NCBI RefSeq assembly: GCF_025685575.1
Contig: NZ_JAGSYD010000004.1
Location: forward strand, 186,001-250,000
Length of the DNA stretch: 64,000 bases
Reading direction: 5' to 3'
From: Granulicella cerasi
GTDB taxonomy: Bacteria; Acidobacteriota; Terriglobia; Terriglobales; Acidobacteriaceae
Part shown: positions 43,971 to 50,562 of the stretch, one piece after another
Position numbering within the stretch: the stretch's first letter is position 1
Layout of the letters: each line of letters begins with the position of its first letter
Notes under the pieces: generated by a model
Told to the model about the DNA's origin: nothing
The model's input: the letters and a program-made list of their open reading frames with translations, nothing else
Database searches by the model: none
Translations under genes and position numbers: made by a program

Positions 43971-44765
43971 TTACTCGCCGAGCATGATGCGCTGAATGCG
44001 GTGCGCTTTGCCGGTGCTGGGGTCGCACTCGATAAGCACGGCGCACATCTTCGGGTTGCCCTTGGCGGCTTCGAACTTGCCGGGCATGCCGGTGAGGAAG
44101 CGCTTGAGGACGAGTTCAGTTTCGACCCCGATGACCGAATCATACGGGCCGCTCATGCCAACGTCAGTCTGGTAGGCGGTGCCGCCGGGGAGGACGCGCG
44201 TGTCAGCCGAAGGAATGTGCGTGTGCGTGCCGAGCACGGCGGTGACGCGGCCGTCGAGGTACCAGCCCATCGCGACTTTTTCGCTGGTGGCTTCGGCGTG
44301 GAAGTCGAGGAGGATGACCTTCGCGGTGAGCTTCGACAGGATCTCGTCGGCTTTGCGGAATGGGTCATCGCAGGAACTCATGAAGACGCGACCCTGCATG
44401 TTGAAGACGGCGAAGGTGGTGCCATCGGGCAGCGTGCCTTCGTAGACGCCGTAGCCTGGGGCCTTGTCGTTGTAGTTCGCAGGGCGGATGAGGCGGCGCG
44501 GACGATCGTGCGAGTCGACCGGCACGTTCATGTACTCGAAGATTTCCTTCTTGTCCCAGATGTGGTTGCCGGTGGTGATGACGTGCGCGCCCATGTCGTA
44601 GAACTCTTCGGCGATGGAGGGCGTGATGCCGAAGCCGCCAGCAGCGTTTTCGCCGTTGATGATGAGCAGATCGACCGCATTGGATTCGAGGACGTGGGGC
44701 AGATGTTCGCGCACGATATGGCGACCCGCAGAACCAAAGACGTCGCCGACAAAGAGAATATTCAC
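43971..44765 (-). CDS. ymdB: YmdB-type metallophosphoesterase
   Basis: A 264-residue protein of the TIGR00282/YmdB family. Metal-binding motifs are 'MNILFVGDVFGSAGR', 'NGENAAGGFG', 'TTGNHIWDKKE' and 'HAEATSEK...WYLDGRVTAVLGTHTHIPSAD' in pattern. In Bacillus, the relative hydrolyses 2',3'-cyclic nucleotides and affects biofilm/motility choices. It is the first gene of a minus-strand run with glcD-E-F and is divergent from the aminotransferase gene. Confidence 0.93.
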   Translation of the reverse strand: MNILFVGDVFGSAGRHIVREHLPHVLESNAVDLLIINGENAAGGFGITPSIAEEFYDMGAHVITTGNHIWDKKEIFEYMNVPVDSHDRPRRLIRPANYNDKAPGYGVYEGTLPDGTTFAVFNMQGRVFMSSCDDPFRKADEILSKLTAKVILLDFHAEATSEKVAMGWYLDGRVTAVLGTHTHIPSADTRVLPGGTAYQTDVGMSGPYDSVIGVETELVLKRFLTGMPGKFEAAKGNPKMCAVLIECDPSTGKAHRIQRIMLGE

Positions 44766-44812
44766 GTTGGCTAGTTTACGCGGATGCGATGTGGTTTGGA
44801 GAGGCGAGGGCT

Positions 44813-45877
44813 ATGCTGTGGAACATGATCGAAATGCAGTACAACTTTCCTCTTTTGCCGGGCTTGGCTGAGGTCTGGGCTACGCGGTTCCAACAGGTTG
44901 TGTCCGAGCGGCTGGACATGAACTCGCTACGGCCTTCGTTTCGCCAGGATGTGCGTGAGTTGGTGAAGGTTGGCGCGGGTTGGCTGCGTGTGCCGATGGA
45001 GCGGACGTGGCTGACGGAGGGGACGCATCATGCGGCATTGATCGCGATGCTTTCGGCGGGGCTTGCGGGCAAGGCTATTGCGGTGGATGGGCTGTCATAC
45101 TCAGGCGCGCTGGACCAGATGCGGATGCTTGGCTGCGAGATTGTGGGCTGCGCGATGGACACGGCCGGGATGATGCCGGAGTCGCTGCTGGAGGCTTGTG
45201 AGCTGCGCGGCGTGAAGGCGATTTACCTGATGCCGACGGTGCAGAACCCGCTGGGAGCGACGATGCCGGCGGCGCGGCGGCAGGAATTGCTGGCGGTAGC
45301 GCGGGAGTTCGATCTGGTGGTGCTGGAGGATGACGCTTACGGCTTCATGGATGCGTCTGCGCCGACGCGGTTGGTGGAGATGGCTCCAGAGCGTGTTTTT
45401 CTGCTGACGGCGCTGAGCAAGTCGTTCGTGCCTGCGGCGCGGAGCGGATGGTTGGTGGCTCCGGAGCGTTGGGGCGCGCGTGTGGAGTCTGCGGTGAAGG
45501 CCACAGCGACGGGTGTGTCGCTGCCGCATGCGCGCGCGGCGGCGAGTTTGATCGCGGATGGCACGGTGGATCGCGTGATTGCGGAGAAGAACGCTGAGGG
45601 CGCTATACGGAACGCGGCAGCGCGTGCTGTATTGGGCGAATGGTGCGCTGAGGGCGTCGGGACGGCGTGGCATCTGTGGGTGGATGTGCCGACGGGGACG
45701 AGTGAGGCGTTCGAGGCGAAGATGCGCGAGCTTGAGGTGCTGGTGTCGGGCGGAAACTGGTTTGCGACCCGCGAAGATGCGCCACAGGGGGTGCGCGTGG
45801 CGTTGGGTGGTGAGGTGGAGCGCGAGCGGATGATGGTGGGTGTGGAAAGAATTGCTGAGGCGTTGCGGTTGCGGTAA
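44813..45877 (+). CDS. PLP-dependent aminotransferase (class I/II fold)
   Basis: About 354 residues from ATG 44813, chosen for GGAGAGG at 44798-44804; ATG 44789 and 44825 are in frame too. The fold-type I core shows 'TEGTHHAALIAMLSAG', 'IYLMPTVQNPLGATMP', 'VVLEDDAYGFM' and the Schiff-base lysine in 'TALSKSFVPAARSGW'. This pattern is that of the aminotransferase half of MocR/GntR regulators and 2-aminoadipate aminotransferases, but no DNA-binding domain is present. The substrate is unknown. Confidence 0.85.
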   Translation: MLWNMIEMQYNFPLLPGLAEVWATRFQQVVSERLDMNSLRPSFRQDVRELVKVGAGWLRVPMERTWLTEGTHHAALIAMLSAGLAGKAIAVDGLSYSGALDQMRMLGCEIVGCAMDTAGMMPESLLEACELRGVKAIYLMPTVQNPLGATMPAARRQELLAVAREFDLVVLEDDAYGFMDASAPTRLVEMAPERVFLLTALSKSFVPAARSGWLVAPERWGARVESAVKATATGVSLPHARAAASLIADGTVDRVIAEKNAEGAIRNAAARAVLGEWCAEGVGTAWHLWVDVPTGTSEAFEAKMRELEVLVSGGNWFATREDAPQGVRVALGGEVERERMMVGVERIAEALRLR

Positions 45878-45886
45878 AGTGCGGGC

Positions 45887-46420
45887 ATGCGCAAGTCGAG
45901 TCGGTGGGCGTTGCGGGGATTGGTGGCGGTTGGGGCGGTCGTGCTGTCTGTGACGATTTGCTTGTACGCGTATGTGGTGCACGTGCGTCATCAGGCGGAG
46001 AGACTCCTCTCGGTAGGGCAGGAGGTGCTTCTCGGGCAGACGACTGAGCGTGACTTTCTAGCGCGGATGAAGCCGTTCGAGAAGTACAAAGACACGGAAA
46101 TCATCAACTTGATCGGAGCTACCCGCAACGGCATCCCTCCGAGGGTATTGATTTATCGGATTACGCTAGGACGTAAGGGGCTAGCGATCGAGGACTTTTA
46201 CTTAGGCGTGACTCTCGTTGGGGGCATGGTCGAGGAGATTCGTCTGGGTTCTAGTGGTCGTGGCAAGGATCCGATTCATCCAACATATGTAGAGGCGGAA
46301 CAGTGGACAGCGACATGTGTCTGTTCGCCTTTTGCTCCAGTCGATCCATTTAGCGGCTATCTCCTGGAACAGAATGGATATCAGAAGTCTGGTGCGTCGT
46401 TACAGGAAGTGGGTTCATGA
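45887..46420 (+). CDS. Membrane-anchored hypothetical protein
   Basis: A 177-residue protein with one N-terminal membrane segment ('LVAVGAVVLSVTICLYAYVV') after two basic residues, so probably anchored with the rest outside the cytoplasm. The rest is mixed alpha/beta ('LLSVGQEVLLGQTTERDFLARM', 'VLIYRITLGRKGLAIEDFYLGVTL') with a Cys pair in 'TATCVCSPF'. I do not recognise it. Its second half is less GC-biased at third codon positions than the neighbours, hinting at acquisition or weak constraint. The stop overlaps a micro-ORF. Confidence 0.55.
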   Translation: MRKSSRWALRGLVAVGAVVLSVTICLYAYVVHVRHQAERLLSVGQEVLLGQTTERDFLARMKPFEKYKDTEIINLIGATRNGIPPRVLIYRITLGRKGLAIEDFYLGVTLVGGMVEEIRLGSSGRGKDPIHPTYVEAEQWTATCVCSPFAPVDPFSGYLLEQNGYQKSGASLQEVGS

Positions 46421-46557
46421 CGAAGCAAGAGGTACGCATGGATGAAAGAGCCACGGATGAGGAACGTAGAAGAGCGTTTGCCATCAATCTCGGCTCATTT
46501 TCTCTGCGCGGATTGCCGGACGCATCAGTTCGTATGAATCCCTCACCAAACCGTTGA
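46417..46557 (+). CDS. Possible micro-ORF coupled to the upstream gene
   Basis: A 46-codon frame starting at the ATG that overlaps the preceding stop (ATGA) and ending at TGA 46555-46557. It encodes a highly charged start (MTKQEVRMDERATDEERRRA) followed by 'FAINLGSFSLRGLPDASVRM'. The overlap and position before a terminator make translation plausible, but no homology or ribosome-binding evidence is available. Confidence 0.35.
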   Translation: MTKQEVRMDERATDEERRRAFAINLGSFSLRGLPDASVRMNPSPNR

Positions 46558-46581
46558 TTGAGTCGTAGTCAGGATGAAGAG

Positions 46582-46632
46582 AGCAACAAACGCGAAGCCA
46601 CCAGTTTTACTGGTGGCTTCGCGTTTGTTGCT
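46582..46632. terminator. 24-bp perfect hairpin between the orphan gene and lysS
   Basis: Bases 46582-46605 and 46609-46632 are perfect reverse complements around a TTT loop; the stem contains CGCGAAGCCACCAG / CTGGTGGCTTCGCG. It lies 24 bp past the micro-ORF stop and 7 bp past the convergent lysS stop, so it can terminate both. The outer part is AAC/GTT-rich and provides a partial U-tract. Confidence 0.9.
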
Positions 46633-46639
46633 ACTGAAA

Positions 46640-48487
46640 TTACTCGGCGGATTCGCCGTGGGGTTCGTTTTCGTCCTTGGGCTGGCCGCCCTGGTGGCGC
46701 ATCAGCGGGAAGAGGATGACGTCGCGGATCGACTTGCTGCCGGTGAGCAGCATCGTGAGGCGGTCGATGCCGATGCCTTCGCCAGCCGTGGGCGGAAGGC
46801 CGTAGCCGAGGGCGCGGACGTAGTCGGAGTCCATCTCCATGGCCTCGTCGTCGCCGCGGGCCTTTTCGTTGACCTGAGCCTCGAAGCGGCGCTCCTGATC
46901 GGCGGCGTCGTTCAGCTCGGAGAAGGCGTTGCCGACTTCGAAGCCGCCGATGTAGAACTCGAAGCGTTCGGTCCACTCGGGGTCGAGCGGGTTGATCTTC
47001 GAGAGTGGGGAAACGGCTAGTGGGAAGTCGTAGATGATGTGCGGTTGGATGAGGTGTGGCTCGGCGAGGAACTCGAAAACCTCTGCGATCATCTTTCCGA
47101 GCGTATCGCCGTTCGTCAGCTTCGCCGAGATAAGAGCGAAGAAAAGAGAGGCGTCCCTCAACCGATCAAGATGGTCAGCTTCTGGAGTCCACGGTTGTGG
47201 ATCGGAGTTCCATTCCGCATTCTGGGGGAGCGACTTGAGATGTGACGTCAAGTTCTGACTTGCGGTAAGCAGTTTCTCAGCGAAAACCCCACGGGAATTT
47301 AGATCTGCCTTGGATATCTCGACCCCTGCTTCGGAGGGAAGGTATCTAGCAATCGCCTCACGCATCGATAACTTCGTCCACTTGCTGAGGTCTATTTCGT
47401 TGCCGTTGAAGTGGGTAATGTAGCTGCCGTTCACTTCCATCGCGACGAACTTGATGAGTTCTTCGGTGAGCGCGATCAGGTCTTCGTAGTTCGCGTACGC
47501 CTGGTAGAATTCGAGCATCGTGAACTCGGGGTTGTGGCGCGTGCTGACGCCTTCGTTGCGGAAGTTGCGGTTGATTTCGTAGACGCGGTCGAAGCCGCCG
47601 ACCACGAGGCGCTTGAGGAAGAGCTCTGGCGCAATGCGCAGGTAGAGCGGCATGTCCAGCGCGTTGTGGTGCGTGGTGAACGGGCGTGCGGTGGCGCCTC
47701 CGGCGACCGAGTGGAGCATCGGGGTTTCGACCTCGATGTACTCGCGCTCGTCGAAGAACTTGCGGATGGCGCGGAGGACGGCGGCGCGCTTGATGAAGAC
47801 TTCGCGGACGTTGCGGTGTTCTTCGGTGGCTGGCCCACCCGTCTCGCCAGAAGACGGCGATACGGATGGGGCACCCGGTTCGGTCGCTGCTACAGGCTCG
47901 GGCTTCGTCGAGTTCATGATGAGGTCGACGTAGCGCTGGCGGTAGCGGAGTTCGACGTCTTCGAGGCCGTGGTACTTGTCGGGGAGCGTGAGTGTGGCCT
48001 TGGAGAGAAAGACGAGCGGCTGCCGGCCATCGACCGGGGTGGCCTTCAGTGTGAGCTCGCCGGTGCGGGTCCGCATCAGGTGGCCGCGCACGCCGATGTG
48101 GTCACCGAGGTGGAGGTTCTTGTAGAGCTCGAAGGCATCTTCGCCGACGTCGTCCTTGCGGACGTAAAGCTGGATGCGCTCGCCGCCCTGCTGGAGTTGG
48201 GCGAAGCCGGCCTTGCCCTGAGCGCGGATGGCCATAAGGCGGCCTGCGACGGCGAAGGTGGGCTGGTCGCGCTCGAGGTCTTCACCGCTGACTTCGGCGA
48301 ATGCAGCGCGGATCTTGGGCACGGAGGTGCCTTCGGGCGAGAAGCGGAAGCTGTTCGGGTAGGTGGCCTCACCCGCGTTCAGACCGAACTTGCTGGTGCC
48401 GAGCTCTTCAATCTTCTTGAGGCTGGCAAGGCGGTCGTCGTAAAGCTTCTTCTCGTATTCGGAATCAAACTGGGGCAACGGCGTCAC
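46640..48487 (-). CDS. lysS: Lysyl-tRNA synthetase, class II, with two insertions
   Basis: A 615-residue class II LysRS, longer than the usual 500 or so. The N-terminal OB-fold anticodon-binding domain (about 55-180) is followed by the catalytic core with 'RYRQRYVDLI', motif 2 'EINRNFRNEGVSTRHNPEFTMLEFYQAYA' in pattern, and motif 3 'GEGIGIDRLTMLL'. A Pro/Ser/Glu-rich insertion of about 28 residues sits at about 196-223, and a second of about 45 residues follows 'LSMREAIARYLPSE' (about 385-450). Core residues are intact, so it should charge tRNA-Lys. Confidence 0.95.
   Translation of the reverse strand: MTPLPQFDSEYEKKLYDDRLASLKKIEELGTSKFGLNAGEATYPNSFRFSPEGTSVPKIRAAFAEVSGEDLERDQPTFAVAGRLMAIRAQGKAGFAQLQQGGERIQLYVRKDDVGEDAFELYKNLHLGDHIGVRGHLMRTRTGELTLKATPVDGRQPLVFLSKATLTLPDKYHGLEDVELRYRQRYVDLIMNSTKPEPVAATEPGAPSVSPSSGETGGPATEEHRNVREVFIKRAAVLRAIRKFFDEREYIEVETPMLHSVAGGATARPFTTHHNALDMPLYLRIAPELFLKRLVVGGFDRVYEINRNFRNEGVSTRHNPEFTMLEFYQAYANYEDLIALTEELIKFVAMEVNGSYITHFNGNEIDLSKWTKLSMREAIARYLPSEAGVEISKADLNSRGVFAEKLLTASQNLTSHLKSLPQNAEWNSDPQPWTPEADHLDRLRDASLFFALISAKLTNGDTLGKMIAEVFEFLAEPHLIQPHIIYDFPLAVSPLSKINPLDPEWTERFEFYIGGFEVGNAFSELNDAADQERRFEAQVNEKARGDDEAMEMDSDYVRALGYGLPPTAGEGIGIDRLTMLLTGSKSIRDVILFPLMRHQGGQPKDENEPHGESAE
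47831..47876. repeat. REP-like imperfect palindrome inside lysS
   Basis: TGGCCCACCCGTCTCGCC (47831-47848) and GGCGATACGGATGGGGCA (47856-47873) pair at 15 of 18 positions around a 7-base spacer. The element is read in frame as a Gly/Ala/Pro/Ser-rich insert in LysRS. Its ends (TGGCCCA...TGGGGCA) resemble GTGGGCCA/GTGCCCCA palindromes that I recall from acidobacterial genomes. That recollection is unverified. Confidence 0.5.
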
Positions 48488-48542
48488 TCTCTTTGCTACG
48501 AAATCTCAGGGCTTAGTATAGTTGGGCACTGGAGCTGTCGCG

Positions 48543-48785
48543 ATGGCGGATGAGCAACAACCGAAGAAAGCTGGCGCGTTGGGCGACCTGGTGAAGGCCG
48601 AGTCGATGATTCAGCTCGCGCTCGTGCTGCCGATCGGCTGCGTGCTCGGCTGGCTGATCGGCCATGCGCTCGACGAGCATTTCCACCTTGGCGACGTGTG
48701 CGGGATCATCGGCATCGTGATGGGCGCGATTGGCGGCTTCATCCAGATCTTCCGTACCGCGCAGAAGTACCTGAAAGGGAAGTAA
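48543..48785 (+). CDS. atpZ: AtpZ/AtpI-type small ATP synthase accessory protein
   Basis: 80 residues from ATG 48543 (an upstream TTG at 48522 is possible). Two membrane helices, 'LALVLPIGCVLGWLIGHAL' and 'CGIIGIVMGAIGGFIQIF', are followed by 'RTAQKYLKGK'. The motif 'GC.LGWLIGH.LD' and position before atpI-like, atpB and atpE genes fit AtpZ, a small partner of AtpI. It starts 55 bp from divergent lysS. Confidence 0.75.
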   Translation: MADEQQPKKAGALGDLVKAESMIQLALVLPIGCVLGWLIGHALDEHFHLGDVCGIIGIVMGAIGGFIQIFRTAQKYLKGK

Positions 48786-48788
48786 GGC

Positions 48789-49220
48789 TTGTTTGACCTG
48801 ACGAATTTTTCGGACGCCGAGGCTTCGGCGATCATCAAGCGCGCGCTGCGCCTGGTGGCGATCATGGCGGTCATCGTTGCGCCGATCGTGTGGTGGAAGA
48901 TGGGGTGGCAGTCGGCAACGCTACTGCTGGTCGGCGCCGCGATTTCGGCGCTCGGGCTGTGGAAGTGGCTCCGCCTGATGACGACGGTGATCGCGCTCAT
49001 GGACGCCGCCGGTTCCGGTGATGGAACCGCAAAAACGCCGACGCCTCTAGGGAGAGTCCTCGCTGGATTCTTCCTTATGCTGGCCCTGATGCTGGCTGCG
49101 CTCTATGGTAGTCTTAAGCTACTGGATGGTTCTGTTTACGCGCTCTTTGCGGGGCTCGGAATGGGGATCGTCGCGCTGACCATTGAGGCTGTACGCACGG
49201 TCAAGGCGTGGACGACCTAG
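48789..49220 (+). CDS. atpI: ATP synthase subunit I-like membrane protein
   Basis: 143 residues from TTG 48789, 3 bp after atpZ. Four hydrophobic segments are visible, paired as in the ATP_synt_I family ('LRLVAIMAVIVAPIVWWKMGW', 'LLLVGAAISALGLWKWL', 'VLAGFFLMLALMLAALYGSL', 'VYALFAGLGMGIVALTIEA'). AtpI-type proteins help assemble the c-ring. The TTG start is weak evidence and the family call rests on topology and position. Confidence 0.65.
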   Translation: MFDLTNFSDAEASAIIKRALRLVAIMAVIVAPIVWWKMGWQSATLLLVGAAISALGLWKWLRLMTTVIALMDAAGSGDGTAKTPTPLGRVLAGFFLMLALMLAALYGSLKLLDGSVYALFAGLGMGIVALTIEAVRTVKAWTT

Positions 49221-49250
49221 ACGCACAGCGCACCTCCACCAAAGATTGCT

Positions 49251-49982
49251 ATGCCGACACAACTGCTTTTTACCAAGTTTCTGAATCATCTTTTCGCGGG
49301 CCCAGTGGACAAGCTGCTGGCCGCGGTGCACGTCGCGCCGAAGTATCCCGAGGCGCCCATCACGAACTCGTTCGCGATGGAGATTCTCGTTTTCGCGATC
49401 CTGCTGCTGTTCTTCGTAGCGGTGCGGGCTTCGCTGAGCGTGGAAAAGCCCGGTGCGGTGCAGCACCTCGCAGAGATGAGCGACGGTTTCGTGGACGATC
49501 TGGCTCACCAGATCATCGGCCACGGCCACGAGCGCTTCGTCGGCTACCTGACGGCGCTGGCGTTCTTCATCCTGCTTTCGAACCTGATGGGCCTGGTTCC
49601 GGGGCTGGCTTCGCCGACCGCTGACGTGGTTGTGCCGCTGGGCCTGGCTCTCGTCACGTTTGTGTACTACCACTACCACGGCGTGCGCGCGAACGGCTTT
49701 GGCTACATCAAGCAGTTCCTCGGACCGGTCTGGGCGATTTCGTGGCTGATGCTGCCGATCGAAATCATCTCGCACTTTGCGCGTGTGCTTTCGCTCACGG
49801 TTCGTCTCTACGCGAACATGTTCGCGGGCGACCTGCTGACGCTGGCGTTCTTCTCGCTGCTGCCGGTCGGTATTCCGCTGGTGTTCATGGGCCTCCACCT
49901 TGGTGTGGCACTGGTTCAGACGTACGTGTTCATCCTGTTGGCGTCGATCTATCTGTCGCTCGCGGTATCGCACGACCACTAG
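49251..49982 (+). CDS. atpB: ATP synthase F0 subunit a
   Basis: A 243-residue polytopic subunit a that forms the proton half-channels. Diagnostic parts are 'NLMGLVPGLASPTADVVVPLGLALVTFVYYH'-type, 'EIISHFARVLSLTVRLYANMFAGDLL' with the essential Arg, and 'LVFMGLHLGVALVQTYVFILLASIYLS' at the C-terminus. It precedes atpE by 161 bp. The F1 and b-subunit genes are not downstream, so they must be encoded elsewhere. Confidence 0.97.
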   Translation: MPTQLLFTKFLNHLFAGPVDKLLAAVHVAPKYPEAPITNSFAMEILVFAILLLFFVAVRASLSVEKPGAVQHLAEMSDGFVDDLAHQIIGHGHERFVGYLTALAFFILLSNLMGLVPGLASPTADVVVPLGLALVTFVYYHYHGVRANGFGYIKQFLGPVWAISWLMLPIEIISHFARVLSLTVRLYANMFAGDLLTLAFFSLLPVGIPLVFMGLHLGVALVQTYVFILLASIYLSLAVSHDH

Positions 49983-49989
49983 AATTTTG

Positions 49990-50018
49990 CGGGGTGGGCT
50001 TCGGCCCATCTCGCACAA
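49990..50018 (+). other. Hairpin in the atpB-atpE gap
   Basis: A GC-rich stem around a TTCG tetraloop (core TGGGC-TTCG-GCCCA, extended by outer GCG/CGC pairs) lies just after the atpB stop. It is followed by ACAAAAG, without a real U-tract, so it may be an RNA processing or stability element. The rest of this 161-bp gap shows only the atpE ribosome-binding site. Confidence 0.4.
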
Positions 50019-50143
50019 AAGAATCCTACGATTGGGCGCTCCCTGTTCGTATGGAGGTTTCTGCTGCACAGCGTGAGGGGACCAGCACGGTGAGTCTCAA
50101 CCACCCACTGGCAGCGACATTCGACGGGAGCATGGAGTAATCA

Positions 50144-50443
50144 ATGAAGACTCTTCAATACGTTTTCGCAGCGCTGGCAGCGATGTTCCTCGCTGCTCCG
50201 GCATTCGCTCAGGAAGCAGCAGCTACCAACCAGTGGGTTCCCCTGGCAGCAGGCCTCTCGATGGCTCTCGCCGCTGGTATCTGCGGTTTGGCTCAGGGCA
50301 AGGCAACCGCTTCGGCTTCGGAAGCTCTCGCACGTAACCCGGGCGCACGTCCTGGCATCTTCATCTTCCTGATCCTCGGCCTCGCGTTCATCGAGTCCCT
50401 GGCTCTGTTCACCTTCGTGATCATCTTCCTCAAGGTGAAGTAA
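50144..50443 (+). CDS. atpE: ATP synthase F0 subunit c with N-terminal leader
   Basis: A 99-residue c subunit. The two-helix hairpin has 'AAGICGLAQGKATASASEALARNPGARP' in pattern for helix 1 and loop, with the ion-binding Glu84 in 'LAFIESLALF' in helix 2. Residues 1-23 form an extra leader ending 'AAPAFAQ' that looks like a signal peptide, rare among c subunits. Gln51 and Ser85 match two sodium-site residues, but Leu86 and Phe89 replace Thr and Tyr, so proton use is more likely. ATG 50144 is supported by GGAG upstream. Confidence 0.95.
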   Translation: MKTLQYVFAALAAMFLAAPAFAQEAAATNQWVPLAAGLSMALAAGICGLAQGKATASASEALARNPGARPGIFIFLILGLAFIESLALFTFVIIFLKVK

Positions 50444-50476
50444 GCTGGCTTGCCTCCGTCGAGGCAGTTCGCTTTG

Positions 50477-50512
50477 GCAAAGGCCCTCGCTCCGGCGGGG
50501 GCTTTGCTGTTT
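50477..50512 (+). terminator. Terminator after atpE
   Basis: GCAAAGGCCCTCGC (50477-50490) pairs with GGCGGGGGCTTTGC (50494-50507) with a few mismatches, followed by TGTTT. Confidence 0.75.
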
Positions 50513-50562
50513 CTGCATGAGCGGTTGCGCGTGGGTCGGGTCCTTCGTCTAAGCTGTTCAGG

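Noticed and set aside
43749..44774. 341-codon plus-strand open frame opposite ymdB and glcD
   Set aside because: Antisense to two recognised genes and rich in Val/Asp/Gly repeats typical of complement frames.
47034..47258. Separate small gene on the plus strand inside lysS
   Set aside because: The altered codon use there is explained by an insertion in lysS, whose frame stays open and resumes conserved sequence; the plus-strand frame has no start signal or similarity.
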